A stretch of 64,000 bases of DNA from Helianthus annuus (GCF_002127325.2 NC_035437.2:162787408-162851407), one strand, 5' to 3'; positions 1 to 12,987 are shown, numbered from the stretch's first letter. Numbers and translations are program-made. Notes: generated by a model from the sequence alone, not told the origin.

Positions 1-589
1 AAAAACGTTTACTCACACACGCACGTTGCGTCGTGTTAACTCGCAAAATTTAGAACGAAACGTAAAAACCGAAGCATAAAGCGAAAAATTTGTAGAAAAT
101 GAAAATTATAAAGGACCAAAGTTGAAAGTAAAAAAAGTTGTGAGGATAGATTTGTAAAAAAATCAAAGCCAAGATTACAACACATAAGTAAAAAAAATCA
201 AAGTGGTTAAATCGCAAAAGATGGAAACTTTTGAATTAGAAATGAATAATCAAGTTAATGAAAGGGGTTAAATTGTATAAAATGGAAACTTTTGAATTAG
301 AAGTGAAAAATCAAATTAATTAAAGGGGTTAAATTACCAAATATTAAAACTTTAAACTCAAATTGTCAAAGATTAAAACTTTAGAGTTAAAATGGAAATA
401 AAGATTAAACTTTAAACTTAACTTGCCAAAGCTTGAAACTTTAGGGTTAGAAATAAAAAATCCATTTTTATTTTGAAAAACTCCCAAAGCCACTTTTACA
501 ACTACTATATGCATAAACTTATTGGTTATTTATAAGGTTTTAATATGATGGATGAAGAATTTTATTGACTATATTTTGCATCAAATTGC
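1..589. other. AT-rich intergenic DNA with a degenerate tandem repeat
   Basis: No gene is visible. Between about 200 and 430 a unit of roughly 60 bp recurs about three times (AAAGGGGTTAAATT followed by a run ending in GGAAACTTTTGAATTAGAA) and decays into related AAACTTTA words up to about 470. It looks like a diverged local tandem duplication. Confidence 0.5.
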
Positions 590-958
590 GTTAAATGTGA
601 TTTTAGTCCCTGTGGTTTGGGTCATTTTATCAGTTTAGTACAAAGGTTTTATTTTTCATCTGTGGGTCTAAAAAGGTTTCATCTTTGTCATTTTAGTCCA
701 CTGAGTTAACTTCATCCATTTTTTCTGTTAACGAGAAGAGCAATTTCGTCATTGTATGATCGAATGGTCATTCTAGTTAATAGAGTTACATATAAAATGA
801 ATGAATTGCCCTTCTCATGAACAGAAAAAATGGATAAAGTTAACCCATTAGACTAAAATGGGACGATGAAACCTTTTTAGACACACATGCAAAAAATGAA
901 ACCTTTGGACTAAAATTACAAAATGACCCAAACCACAGGGACTAAAATACCATTTAAC
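590..958. mobile_element. Foldback MITE with long inverted arms
   Basis: The two ends are long inverted copies of each other. The left arm runs from GTTAAATG through TTTTAGTCCCTGTGGTTTGG; the right arm carries the reverse complement and closes with CATTTAAC. Complementarity continues with indels for most of each half, so the whole unit could fold back. No ORF lies inside. A clean target duplication was not found. The AGTCCCTGTGGTTTGG ends are of a type common in plant genomes; the superfamily (possibly MULE-like because of the long arms) is inferred. Confidence 0.7.
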
Positions 959-2081
959 TCATTCAAATTTGTTCTTCTTGTAATGTTTTCTCTTTCTTTT
1001 TCTATTGCTCACATAAACTAATTTATAGTTGTGTAGCGATGTTGATGAATTAGATGGGATTTAGGATAGTAGGAGGTTAGGAGTTCAATCATCATAGTGT
1101 ACTAGTTTAGTTTTCGAAAAAAGAAAACAAAAATTATACGGTTGCCACCTTCAACCGCTAATTAGCAAGAAAACATTTTTATATTGTCCTTTTGTCTTTC
1201 ATCTGTTCATTTAATTTGTATATGTGTGAAATTGACGTCACGAGTTCGAGAAAACACTTTGATACGTACATATACTGATATAAAGAATCAACACGTGTTG
1301 ATGATGACTAACGGGGAGTAGCGAGGTGTTTTTTTAAATAACCACGAAAATAGATCCATAATATACGTGATGCTTTTGTTTGCGTATCAGACGGTAGATG
1401 TGTGCTCTATGCGATCAAACTTGCATATCACTATCATCTAGCGTATAACACTTTCTGCCCATTAATGTAAACGTTAATGCATATGATATTTGGCTAGTAG
1501 TCGTGTATCATCATTCTTGTTGATGACTGTTGTTAGGGTCAATCAAAAACCTAAATAAACTACGTAGATGGCGTAAGTAGGGTATCGTATCCATGGGAAA
1601 TTTGTGGTCAATGTAAAAGAATTTAGTTAAAAACTAAAATTATTTAATTGGGCGTTTGTTTGTTTTAAGGAAAACACAATTTGTCACGAAAAGTGTTATT
1701 AGAATGAGAAGAAGTAACCTCCACTCGGAATCCCAATAACTCGTTTTTAACACAAACACCTGTTTATTGATTCAAAACACCACGTAGACATGGCCTTGGA
1801 ATTAATGACTTTGATTAATTATTAGGGATAGTTTTTAAGACTCGCCATACAACCTAATAACCTGTTTAATTATACCAATTACCCACCAATTTATTAACCC
1901 GCTAACGATGCAAGTATATCGCCAATACACTTAATAAACGACAAATAATTCAAATATAATCAACATTGCACAAAATCAACACAAGTGGGCAAGCTTTACC
2001 AGTTTACAAGAATCAGAAACAAAGTATTCGTGTCAAAACAAAGCAATTGTCCATCCGAGCGGAAGTCACAACGCGTTTAGC
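959..2081. other. Intergenic DNA, no gene seen
   Basis: AT-rich sequence with no long ORF, RNA gene or clear repeat end. The stretch from about 1,540, which continues on the far side of the hAT insertion to about 2,760, has a less AT-rich composition and may be part of an older repeat. I cannot identify it. Confidence 0.4.
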
Positions 2082-2089
2082 CGCTCATG

Positions 2090-2537
2090 CAGGGGCGGAC
2101 CCACATTGAGTGGGTCGGGGTCCACGGACCCCAATCTTTTTTAAAAAATTAGTAGATTCGGTATATTAATTTTTGTAAGGACCCCATAAAAATATTTAGT
2201 TGGACCCCATAGTATCAAAAGCAAAGCTGTTGTGGTGGTTAATCCCTTGTTTGCTAACAAAGAGGTCATGGGTTCAAGCCTAACACTAGCCGATTTTTTG
2301 TTAAAGTACACTTTTAAAATGTTAAAATGAATGAAAATTTACTCAATTTATGCCTTTGTGCTTAGACATGTGTTGTTTTGTTATTTATTTATCTTTTTTT
2401 AAAGGTTCCAAGCTCAATAAATCACCCCGACCCGACCCAAACGACGACCGACCCGAAAATTCTATCGTTTGGGTGTAAAAAATCCAAGTATTGAAAAAAC
2501 TGGACCCCATTGGAAAAAAATCCTGGGTCCGCCACTG
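2090..2537. mobile_element. Non-autonomous hAT transposon with perfect 8-bp TSD
   Basis: Starts CAGGGGCGGACCCA and ends TGGGTCCGCCACTG, giving imperfect terminal inverted repeats of about 14 bp. The 8-bp direct repeat CGCTCATG flanks it exactly at 2082-2089 and 2538-2545, which is diagnostic of hAT insertion. The 448-bp body has no transposase. At about 2,225-2,295 it contains a tRNA-like patch with a B-box-like GGGTTCAAGCC, which may be an older SINE fragment carried along. Confidence 0.9.
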
Positions 2538-2545
2538 CGCTCATG

Positions 2546-4529
2546 GTTGTTATCACAGCTTCAATCTTGATCGGGGATGGATTAGACATGAGAAACAGCT
2601 TAAACGGATGAAGGTTATGGTCAAAAGTGCAAGAAATTGCCTCTGAGTTTGTCTGGGACGGCTGGAAGGAGAATGATTACCTAAAACACGAATTAGGTCA
2701 AATTTATACACTTTCTCGTAATTGACCTCTCCCGCGCGTCGCGGGAGAGTCTTGGTACTTTGCTGAACTTTTTCCGCTACAGCTCCCGTGTTGACCCGTC
2801 AGGCCCGTTTTTCAGCTCGGTTTCTCTTTTTAACCCTTTTTAGCACTTATTAAGCCAAAAACACCAAACACATGATAAATATATAAAACCAATACGAATT
2901 AACGTGTTAACACATTAAAAATCAATTCGAATTACTACAAAATATAATGTGTTTTGACCCAACATCACTTAATCATGTATTATTGTAAAGTTAATTATTA
3001 TTATTAACCTTTCATTTTTTAAGTAAAAAATTCAACCTATTATTTAACACCAGCTATTGAACTTGATATATATTATTAATTATAGATTATTGATTACCTA
3101 TAAGTTGATAAAAAATGATTACCTATAAGTAGATAAAAAAAATTAGATTAAATTACGTATGAATCGTTTGTTTACTTACAATATTTAATATTTGATAAAC
3201 AAAGTTGATAGTAAAATTAAACAAAAGTTTAAAGCTATATGAATACAATATTTACCCAAATCATCATGATTCACCCACCGTCAACGACTTTATTTAACGA
3301 CTAATCTTAATTAGCATTAAAAAAATCCCATCAACTAGTAAATTGTATTTAAAGGACACGTGGAAAGTGTTGACATAAGCCCAAGCAATGGCGAGGAAGG
3401 AAGCATGAATAGATTTTCAAGTGATTACGTGTTTTTAATAATGTAAGATAAGGTGTCGTTTAAGGATTAGATAAGCGTGTTACTATACGCATCATTTGAC
3501 ACTTGGAACTTTGAATATTCACAAATCATCTCAAACATGCAAGTTTGGGAGTTGGGACGTTACTTCCTATATGTATATGTATTCCAATTAGTAATCATAT
3601 CTAGATTCACTTCACTCGTACGGTGGATTCTATAGAAGAAAATTCCTTTCTTTTTGTTTCGAGTAGATTAAACTTTGTAATTTCAACTGAAATAGGTGAG
3701 TAGATTTCAATATCCGCGATGTACTCTTCTAATCCCAGGTCCCAGTTTCTTGCTGGATCGTATCTATATATTTATATAGAAGTTTTTGCCGATAAAAAAA
3801 AAATTAGTAATCATATATTGTTGGAATGAAGTGTTAACTATATTATTTATTGATTATCTTACCCAGGCTAAATTATTAACTAAAGTATTTGAAATAAATT
3901 TATAAAAGTGAAAAAGTTCAACTTCTAGTTTATCTGTGTAAGTTCATTTTTGAACTATACTCTTAACCAAAATAATAAAGTAATTTAAACCATAAATGAA
4001 CGTTAAATATAAAATAAACCTTGTGATTACACACATCTTGTTAAAATATTAAGATTAATAATTGCAAAGTTACGGTAGCTTGTCTTTATGTATATGTTAG
4101 GATAATAAAATAGACTAGTTGACAATGTGAATGTGCATTATAATATAAAACTACAAGTGGTTAAAACAGGTAGTGGGATTGTTATTTTGTAGTTATTATG
4201 CAGCCAAATTTTCAAAAAATGAGATATTCCTCTTCTCTTTTGTTAAACCGTGTGATTGCATTGTCTAGTTAGTTTACAAGACAAATGCCCAAATCAAACC
4301 TAACACAAGTTGTCATATGAATCATTGTAGATTTTATATTTACATTTTCAAAAATTATTTATTTTTATTTCTAAGAAATTTACAAATATTTAATAGTATG
4401 GTCTAAAATAAAAATAAGATTTACCGTCGGACTTCCAATGGACATTCAGACGGTGAATGACCAAATCTAAATTATTTCTCTATCCAAATAAAGACAAATA
4501 TATTTGGGTGGAGGGTGTTAAAAACTCAG
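2546..4529. other. AT-rich intergenic DNA
   Basis: No gene, RNA gene or element with both ends visible. The only distinct structure is the GC-rich hairpin at 2727-2749, listed separately. Confidence 0.4.
2727..2749. repeat. Perfect 10-bp-stem GC-rich hairpin
   Basis: CTCTCCCGCG, loop CGT, then CGCGGGAGAG: ten consecutive pairs with a 3-nt loop, in otherwise AT-rich DNA. It resembles the terminal hairpins of Helitrons, but no CTRR end follows within the expected distance on either strand, so the role is open. Confidence 0.6.
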
Positions 4530-4925
4530 ATTCCATGCTGGATGTTCTTGTTAGATGAGGTATCCATGTTGATTCATCGGCATGTAGTTAATGTGGGTCG
4601 GGTGAGGACTCGGTGGAGCGTTTTCATTTCGTGCTATGTGGTGTCCATTATTTAGCAAAGCATTAGTGCTTGGTGCAAATTCAACCGATTTATGTGTTTT
4701 CGATTCACAATCTATTTAAAGTGCACAACTCAATTGTGGACAACCATTATTATCGTGGCATATTGGTGTCTATGGAAGGTTTGGAACAATTGGATCTTCA
4801 ACAAAGTGCCCATCAATATTGTTCATATTTACGGAGATGTTAAAAGTTATAGTTTTCTTTGAATTAAGAATCGCTCAAAGGTAGGATTTTTGGATTTTGG
4901 ATTGATCTAGATGGAAATCTTTTGA
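4530..4925 (+). pseudogene. Decayed LINE reverse-transcriptase tail (zf-RVT)
   Basis: With stops and frame changes, this stretch reads as the C-terminal zinc-binding region that follows the reverse transcriptase in plant LINEs. CGSGEDSVE is followed by a Cys-containing segment, and further on VAYWCLWKVWNNWIFNKV matches the usual A.LW.IWK.RN...F pattern. The upstream reverse transcriptase is absent. The 3' end is not sharply defined; it is a short old relic. Confidence 0.55.
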
Positions 4926-4968
4926 TGTAAATATTTCAAATTGATTCTCATGGTTTTCTTATTCTTTA

Positions 4969-5646
4969 GGGTTATTAGATTTTATGACCCTCAACTATTG
5001 GCTATTAGCCGCTGTCACCCTCAACTATCACTTTTACGTCCGTCACCCTCAACTTAACACTTAGTGTTTTCTGTTACCACGTCGTTAACTGATCACTAAC
5101 TTTTGATCCTGTTAGTATACTTTTTGGGGTGTCATAGGGATCTTAGGAAGGTTTTAGGGATCTTAGACCATGTGTAGTGGTTAAACAAAATAATGCCCCC
5201 ACCATGGGGCATTATTCGACACGTGGCAGTCCAGTCAGCATGGGGCGTTATTGCAAAAGTGGCGTAGTGGGAATAATGCCTGATAATGCCCTTTCCAATC
5301 ATTAAACAAAAAAAAGCAAACTATTTTCTCATTGATGGGTCAAACCCAGTCAACCATTCCACAAACCATGTTAGGCGTTTTATATATAATGCCCCACCAG
5401 TTTTTTTTCAAAAATAACGCCCTATGTAATGGGCAAGGGGGCGTTTTTTTTGCCCTATAATGTCATATAATGCCCCACTACACATGGTCATAGGACACCC
5501 CAAAAAGTATAGTAACATGATCAAAAGTTAGTGATCTGGTGACAGAACACACTAATTGTTAAGTTGGGGGTAGCGGGTGTCAAAGTGATAGTTGGAGTGG
5601 CAGCGGCCAGTGACCAATAGTTAAGGGTGATAAAATCCAATAACCC
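4969..5646. mobile_element. MITE with a second MITE inserted in it (outer unit)
   Basis: The outer inverted repeats start GGGTTATTAGATTTTATGACC and are matched at the far end by the complement closing AATAACCC. Both lie between TA dinucleotides (4967-4968 and 5647-5648), consistent with a TA target. The arms stay similar for about 180 bp, through CACTAACTTTTGATC and TACTTTTTGGGGTGTC. The middle is interrupted by the inner MITE at 5166-5489. No coding capacity. Confidence 0.7.
5166..5489. mobile_element. Inner MITE nested in the outer MITE
   Basis: Ends are GACCATGTGTAGTGG and its exact reverse complement CCACTACACATGGTC. Internal words such as AATGCCCC and GGGCATTAT are also inverted. Flanking trinucleotides are TTA and ATA, close to the TWA target of PIF/Harbinger elements but not identical. 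It splits the outer MITE, so it inserted later. Confidence 0.75.
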
Positions 5647-5648
5647 TA

Positions 5649-6600
5649 TTTTTTATGATTTTGTATCTGATACATTAGTATAAAGTTTATAAACATATAA
5701 TCCAGATTTTATTATATAAATTTGTTTAATAGTGGAATCTTTGTAATTAAACACTTAAGTTATGATCCCTTACTTGAGAGATATGTTTAAACCAAAACGA
5801 TATCTTCTGTTTAGAGAAGACATCAAACACATTCTTTTCTTCGTCAAACAAGTCAAACTCATTGCAAGGTAAAGGAACCCTTTTGAACATATAAATTTGA
5901 TGCTAAAATTGAAATAAAAGTTATGCGCGAATTTGGTCAAGTCGTAATGAATCTACTTTTGAAAATGGATCTAAACGAAGCACCTTGATGCCCAATCATG
6001 GATCAGTCCTAGGTTCTCCATGGATAACTTTGTTACCGTTGTTTCATTTCTTTAGCATAGTAACTATTCCAACACTTGAACGGTCCGTTCGCACACAATC
6101 TTTTTACTTTCATATGCATTAGTTTGTGTTCTCTAGATAAACATTTTTCACAAGGGTACTAGGGGCGTTCTTTGGGTAGTGCGAGTAGTTTGGCAACAAC
6201 GCCGCAGGGGTATTGAGTTGAGTAATCGGCTACCGTCTTCAGCTTCTAGTACCCGATTCAACTATGGTAAAAAATTTAAGGGGGAAACGCTTTCGGTCAG
6301 ATGGGTAGGCTTGAAACACTACCACATTTAATTTGGGTAGTTTTGGTTTAACAGAAGAAAAAAAAAAAAAAAAAAAAAAAGTGGCATGTCACCCTTTTTT
6401 AAAGATTTATAACTCCAACATTAAAAATGATACACATAACAAAGCTGGTATTAATAAATAATGATTCAATCTTTTAACTATCGGTCCAAGAACATGCACA
6501 TTATGAAGATAAACAATTCAAATGGGTAATGGTAATAAAATCAAAATGGAAGATAAAGCAATACCCGCATTATATCTTCCTCCTACTTCATGCCATACCC
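5649..6600. other. Intergenic DNA downstream of DEG9, with an A-tract
   Basis: No gene is recognisable. A run of about 22 A sits near 6,357-6,380. The part next to 6,735 should contain the 3' untranslated region of the minus-strand DEG9 gene, but no polyadenylation site can be fixed by eye. Confidence 0.4.
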
Positions 6601-6734
6601 GTATATATTCCCGCTCACTACGATTAAATAGAGAGCTAATCCAGTTCCTCAAAACCCAAAATATGGGCTCCAAAGAACTTCCGTTGACCCGACATTAGGT
6701 CAACTATGGTAGATCATACCGTTAAGTTTGTCTC

Positions 6735-9700
6735 TCAGGTCTTGAGATCATCTGACATGGCAGAAGGTATACAATGAGTTGAGAGGATGTCCACTGTTGC
6801 TGCTTTGGCGGTTTTTGTTTGGAGTACCACTATCTGCAAAAAAAATATATATCAAGTTGTTTTAGACTTTTTGTACCATTGTATTTGATATTTTATTGCA
6901 AATAAATTATCATTCTAGTAAATAGAAAGAAGAAAAAGTCAAAAACTACCTGCTGATATTCCAATTCAAACTTTAGATATTCGTCGGTGCAGCTCTCTAC
7001 CATGTTCGCTAAGCTTTTAAGATTCTTCACGGGTTGACCATTGAAAGCAAGAACCTAATAAACCAGTTTAAAATATACTGATTAGTTCTCACAATCTAAG
7101 CAGTTCTCACAAGATCAGTTCTCACAATCTATCGGATATCGGATATCGGTAATGCGGTAGAATAAATCGGATATCGGTCAAGGACTGATATTTGAGATAA
7201 ATCGGATATCGGTCAAGGACTGATATTTGAGATATCGATAATCGCGGTGGAAGATCGATAATTTGGAAGATCGATAAATTTGATATCATGCTGAATTTAT
7301 ATATATAGCAACAATTCAGTATACTCTCCTGTTATTACTTATTAACAAATTAACCGTTTGCAACTTGTAAAACACTAACAATTGTAGCAATTAAGAACTG
7401 ACCAAGACTTAAAACACTAATAGCAGCAATGAGAAGAAAGACGAACGGTAGAACTAAGAAGAAAGATACTCATATCGGGAAAATCGGTGATATATCGGTC
7501 AATATCGCCGATAATATCGATACCGATATTTGACAATATTTTACATGGGGGACCGATCACCGTATTAACTGCATAGCTCACAATATATATTTCATAGCCA
7601 TTAAAACATTTAAAAACGCCGTTAATGTTAGTCTGTTAACTGACATCAACAACCCCAGATCTTCGACGGGAAAAAATATGTCAAAGAATCGCCTAATGCA
7701 TAGAGGTTGTATATAGAATTATTAAGATAACTAGGCGCATCACTAAGCATTTTTACATAAAGCAATCTTTTACGCATCTTTCTTTGTAAAGGTAAAATGA
7801 AACTTTAAACACCAGAACAATCAACATTGCGCAAAACTATTCTTGTAACACAAGTAAAATTGTAATCTATTGCAAGGAAAGGTAGATAACAGAAAACTAC
7901 TAAGATAGTGTCGTAAATGCTAAATAAAATCTTTTTAACCAAAAACGTAGCGCAGTTAATCAGGCAATTAATAAACTGACAGCAATACTAACCTGAGTGT
8001 TGACAATCTCCTCGTATCCTATGTTGATATCAGCCACAAGTACCTTCAATAAATCCGTCCAATATGAGCATGAAACTTTCATTTACACAATGATAGAAAA
8101 AAAAAAATACAAAAAATGCAATTCTACAGAAACAAAAAATCAACCTGTGAAACAACAACAGTCTGTTCATCTCGCGACTTCGGCAATTCATGCAGAAGTT
8201 TGTCTAACAGCTTAACTGGAGCATCGTATCCGTAGTCCTTCCCATACTGAAACATGCACAATCAGTGAATTAAACGTGACAAAAACCTATATTTATATGA
8301 CATGAAGTATACTCATACATTTATAAACGTTTTTAAATACCTCGGAACGAAGATACGGAACAGATACGGTTGTAAAAACCAAACCTGCAATGATGTAATA
8401 AGACGGAGGTCTACCCTTATTGTGTGCAGGAATTAGTTTTCCGTGAGTCTCAAACTTGATATTAAATTTCAGGATTTTTGAGTCGCGCAGGACTTTGATT
8501 TGAGCTGTATCTCCGGTGTATTTATGCGATACGAGATAGCTAAAACCAATCCTCTCTCCGTGCCTAAACGGAACTGATTCACCACAAGTAGTCAATGCAG
8601 AACGTCAAAAAATTAATAATTTACGTACAAAAGAAGCTTTATAAATTATAATACAACGTTACCGGTTCCATCATTGGCAATATCGACCCCATCAAAACTA
8701 AGAATAATATCAGACGGTTTTAGAACTTTATATTCAGGAGCGGTGGGGTCAATTCTTCGAATACGAACACCTTTTTGGTTATCTTTCATCCCTGTAGACT
8801 TACGCAAATCAGGGTTTTCCATCTTCTGCCATTCGACCCCGAGAATAGGAAATCCTGATTTGCATGGAACGACAATTGTATTAACACAGCTTGGTATAAG
8901 ATATTAATACTGAATAATGGAAAAGAAAAAGGATAGAACTTGAACAAGTACTTACCCGTATACGATCCATTTTTCTCATAATCTTGGATGAAATGCATTA
9001 TCACAGGCGTTGGTATGACATATCCGATGTTTTCAGCATCCTCATGTTTAAGAGACTGAAACGCAATACCAACACAATTCCCCTTATCATTAAACGCAGG
9101 CCCGCCAGAATTCCCCGAGTTAATCGCAGCATCTATCTGCATCAATCTCACACACACTTTTATCAGTAAATGCGAAATTATTATGGTAATATGCGATTAA
9201 ATATTTAAAGGCACTTCATTAACCTGCAATCCCAAAAGCTCAGTCGACCCATGAACATAAGACAATATCTCTATACGCGAAACAACCCCACTCGTAACCG
9301 ATATCGTATCTCCCCCAATCGGATATCCCACAACCGTAACCGCGTCTTGAAGCGCAGGCAAATCCCCAAACTCAACAGGCGATACACCCACCCAAAACTC
9401 ATCATCCTCAACAGTAAGCAAAGCTACATAATTATATCAACAATATCATATCCAAAACCTACTAAAAACGTTAACATTAACAACATGATCATTAAACAAA
9501 AGCTCACCGATATCGCATTCAGTCCCAATTGCAAGAACCGTGGCGACAAACTTCGTATCGGACCCGCGTTTCTTAAGCTTAACCTGTGTATAATGCTCAA
9601 CTGAATGTGCATTAGTTAACACTCTCCTTCCACTAATCACAAACCCACTGCTACTAGAACTAAACTGCCTCTTCCTCTGCCATGGTAACGAGAAATTCGG

Positions 9701-10084
9701 TTCGGTGTGGGTGCAAAACACCTTCACAACAGCATCCATTGCGGGCACAACCCTAGCCATCGCCATCACCACACTATCCAGCATCAAACCGTTCAAACTA
9801 CCATTACCGTTCAAACTAACGTTACCGTTAATTTTACCGTTTTCGATGTGGTTAGATGGGGAGGCGGAAATTAGGGTTTTATCGGGGGTTTCGGGTGGGG
9901 GATTACGGCGACGGCGGCGGAGGTGGTGGTGGTGGTGAGTGGAGGTCGGGGTGGTGGTGGTGATGGTGGTGGTGAGATCGTCGATGGAGGTGGATGAAGA
10001 CGGTGGTTTGGTGGATTGGAGATCTAGGGTTTCGGGTACGATGGATTTGGGTTTACGGCCGCGTTTGCGCTTGTTGTCGACCAT
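6735..10084 (-). CDS. DEG9: DEG9-type nuclear serine protease (DegP/HtrA family), nine exons
   Basis: ATP-independent serine endopeptidase of the HtrA family; Arabidopsis DEG9 is nuclear. Coding exons in order: 9508-10084, 9224-9423, 8956-9136, 8663-8854, 8341-8573, 8145-8246, 7993-8043, 6950-7054, 6735-6833. All junctions are GT-AG and phases agree, giving 579 residues; from memory the Arabidopsis protein is of similar size. The N-terminus has a basic nuclear signal (KRKRGRKPK, residues 5-13) and a low-complexity Thr/His/Arg/Pro region. The protease domain has the triad His160 (TNAHS), Asp191 (ECDI) and Ser269 (GNSGG). PDZ-like regions follow, with [12 protein letters not shown] and [12 protein letters not shown]. 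Translation begins at MVDNKRK; the stop is TGA at 6735-6737. The gene looks intact. Confidence 0.94.
7129..7576. mobile_element. TATCGG-rich MITE, copy 1, in a DEG9 intron
   Basis: Lies in the intron between the DEG9 exons 7993-8043 and 6950-7054. It is filled with ATATCGG and GATATCG words and shares an internal segment (TAAAACACTAATAGCAGCAA) with the copy at 19178-19639. The 8-bp repeat CTCACAAT flanks it exactly (7121-7128 and 7577-7584). The 8-bp duplication suggests hAT. The left end is shorter than in copy 2. It has no coding capacity. Confidence 0.75.
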
Positions 10085-10607
10085 TTTGTGAGGTGGTTTG
10101 TGGTGGATTGAGTGGGTTGTGGAGTGGATTGTGGTGGTGGAGTGGTGGAAGGTGGAAACTCCGGCGAGATGACGGTGGTTGTGGTGGCGGTGGCGGTGGC
10201 GGTGGCGATATTATTATTATTATTAATATTATAGTTTTGAAGGCGGGGGGAAGGTTTAGAAGGAGTTGATAGAACGTTGTCGTTTTATATGGAAGGGTTG
10301 TGTAGCTAAAGTACTGGTTACGGCAGAGTTCCGTGAGGAGTTTGTGTAAACTAACTATTATTGTTCCGTTAACATGGTTTCTTTCTTCCAACGTACGATA
10401 AGTTTGTATAACCGTTGTGGTGTTACTTTAGGGTTTCTTGCAACGGAAGATATCATATTGTGCATTTTGAAATAACTTTTTTTTTCTTTTTTGATCGGGT
10501 TAATGTGACTTTCATAAAATCAAAAAGTACAAGGGGGCCAAAATACACAGCAACATCAAAAAAACACCAACAACAGTACAGAAATTATTCTTCATATGTT
10601 TTTTTCA
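10085..10607 (-). promoter_or_regulatory. DEG9 5' flank and leader with GGC and ATT microsatellites
   Basis: Upstream of the DEG9 start on the minus strand. About 10,170-10,206 is a GGTGGC-type repeat, followed directly by an ATT repeat to about 10,229. On the gene's strand these read as CCACCG and AAT runs, most likely in the 5' leader or core promoter. No convincing TATA box was fixed. The long minus-strand ORF here is low-complexity Pro/His/Ile and is not considered a gene. Confidence 0.45.
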
Positions 10608-10618
10608 TTTAAGTATTT

Positions 10619-12986
10619 TTTTAACAACAAAACAGTATTTTCATTCATTCCACCAACAAGTTAACATATCAAGATGCTATGGAGACATGATTAAATCCAA
10701 GATCTCCCCTCACCAAGTAAAATACAAAATATTAAATTACGGGACGGTTGATGCTAAAACAAATCAGGTTTTACATTTGGATATTAAATCTTCTCCAATC
10801 GTTCCAAGACACCCGGACATTCTTTGATCTTTGCCTCATCCATTCGAAAGTTTCCTCCTTTATTTCTTCCACTAGTTTGTTCGTGGATGTTGTTTTCTCG
10901 TAGAAAACTATGTTGTTTCTATTCTTCCATAAGTACCATAAAGTTGCAAGGAAGACTGCATGAATTATCTTCTGTTGTGCCTTCGATCTTCCTAACCCGT
11001 TTACACATAACAATCTGGCCTCGACCTCATCCATAATATTGCCGGCTGGAACATTTAGCCATTGATCTACCTGAGTCCACACCAAGTCCGCATATTGACA
11101 TTTTATCAAGATGTGATCCGTCGTTTCCATTCTCATTCCACACACTTTACACACTTGTGATGTTACATTTATTCCCCTTTTTCTTAATGCTTCAAATGTA
11201 GGTGTTGCAATAGATTCGCCTTTGGTGTTGCAATACGGTTCCAATAAAAATTATTTGCATCGGTGTTAAGATCCAACTGTCCACCTAGGTCTCTTCTAAC
11301 CGACCTTACCGAGAAACCCGTATCCTTTTCTTTTTTCCGTCTCCACACATCATTACCCTCACCCATCTTTTGTTGAACTAATCCATATCCAGTCCCACAA
11401 TCGCACTCCTTGAATCATTCTGTAATGTTTTGCCACCATGTCTCTCTTATTTTTTGGCAAATTATAACAAAGTGGGAAGGCATATTTTAGCGAACCATGA
11501 GTCGTCCATGTGTCTTGCCAAAATAACGTTTTCTCGCCATTGCCCACAACACTATTGAGCCCTCTTTGTATGTCTATCCTTAGCTTTTTGAAATCCTTCC
11601 CGATCCCCGCAATATTTTTCCATATACCAGTATTAGCCATTTTTAATGGGATTTGTGAAACTTTTTTGGTGTTGCTATGAATGAATTCTACTACTTTCAC
11701 CCATAGCTGGTTCGGATCCTCTTTTAATCTCCACCACCATTTTAGTAGTAGTGCTAGGTTTAATTCCTGTATTCCCCCTACACCCAATCCACCCATGTTC
11801 TTTGCCCCGGCAACCTTTTCCCACTTTACCCATCTTATCTTGTTTACGCCCCCACAGCCCCCCCCCCCCCCATAGGAATCTTCGTCTAATTCCTTCCAAC
11901 GTTCTTATTACGGCTTTTGGCGCTTTATATAACGATAGAAAGTAGTTAGGAATGTTTCCCAAAACAAATTTTATAAGGGTTAGGCGACCCGCAAAAAATA
12001 ATATTTTTGCCTTCCAATTAGATAATCTTTTTTTGTAGTTTATCAATCACTTCTTTCCAACTTGCAATTCTATTCATATTCGCTCCCACTTTCAGCCCCA
12101 AATATGTTAAAGGAAACGAACCTGGTTTGCAATTCAATATACTCGCCATGTGTTCGACTTCAGATTCATCTTTTCCCACTCCATATATGTAACTTTTGTT
12201 TTGATTTACCTTCAATCCAGACACTAGATGGAAGCATCGAAGTATCCTTCTAAGTGTTCTTAGATTGTTTTCGTCCCATTCTCCAATAAAATAGCGTCGT
12301 CAGCAAAAAAAACAAGTGTGTGATACATGACCCGTTATTTGGTAATTTTACACCGGTGTATATATTTTCCCGTGAAGCCTTTTGCATTAAGACGTGTAAA
12401 GCTTCCATTACAACCGTAGATAAAAACGGCGATAATGGGTCGCCTTGCCTCAATCCTCTCTTGTATTGAAATTCCCCCGTCGGTGCTCCATTTACCAATA
12501 CTGATGCTTGACCCGAAAATAAAATTCCCATGATCCAAGTTTTCCATTTAGTTGGAAAGCCCATATGTGTTAAGATGGTGATTAGAAACTTCCAACAGAG
12601 TGTGTCATATGCTTTTTCGATGTCCGCTTTAAAAAGAAACAATTGTTTCTTTGACTTTTTCTCCCAGCTCACCAATTCGTTCACCACTAACGGGCCATCC
12701 ACTATATTACGGTTCGCCACAAATGCCGATTGCACGTTCGATATTACCCCATTCAGTACTAGCTTCATCCGATTAGCCAAGACCTTCGATATTATTTTGT
12801 TGATAACATCGATAAGGGATATTGGTCTAAAATCAAATAATGTCACCGGGTCTACAACTTTGGGGATTAAAGATATAAAAGAGGAACTACAAGACTGTTG
12901 TATTGAACCATGAGTATGGAACTGTTTCATCATGTCCAATACAATACTTTTAAAATTTTCCCAGTAATTCTTTATTAGTGCATCTT
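10619..12986 (-). mobile_element. 5'-truncated LINE (non-LTR retrotransposon) with TSD
   Basis: On the minus strand this encodes a plant LINE reverse transcriptase broken by frameshifts. It opens inside the RT domain (LIPKV, FRPISLIDV), continues through AFVANRNI, KADIEKAYD and GLRQGDPLSP, then a catalytic FFADDAI at about 12,300, LTYLGL, and a C-terminal zinc region (CKVCGMRMETTDHILIKC) to a stop at about 10,771. The endonuclease and ORF1 are missing. A C-tract at 11,861-11,874 lies at one frame break. TTTAAGTATTT flanks the unit at 10608-10618 and 12987-12997, and a T-run next to the left copy is the expected poly(A) tail. Dead copy. Confidence 0.85.
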
Positions 12987-12987
12987 T

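Noticed and set aside
9705..10391. ORFs antisense to and upstream of the DEG9 first exon
   Set aside because: Low-complexity shadows (Trp/Arg/Gly or Pro/His runs) of the DEG9 N-terminus and its GGC microsatellite.
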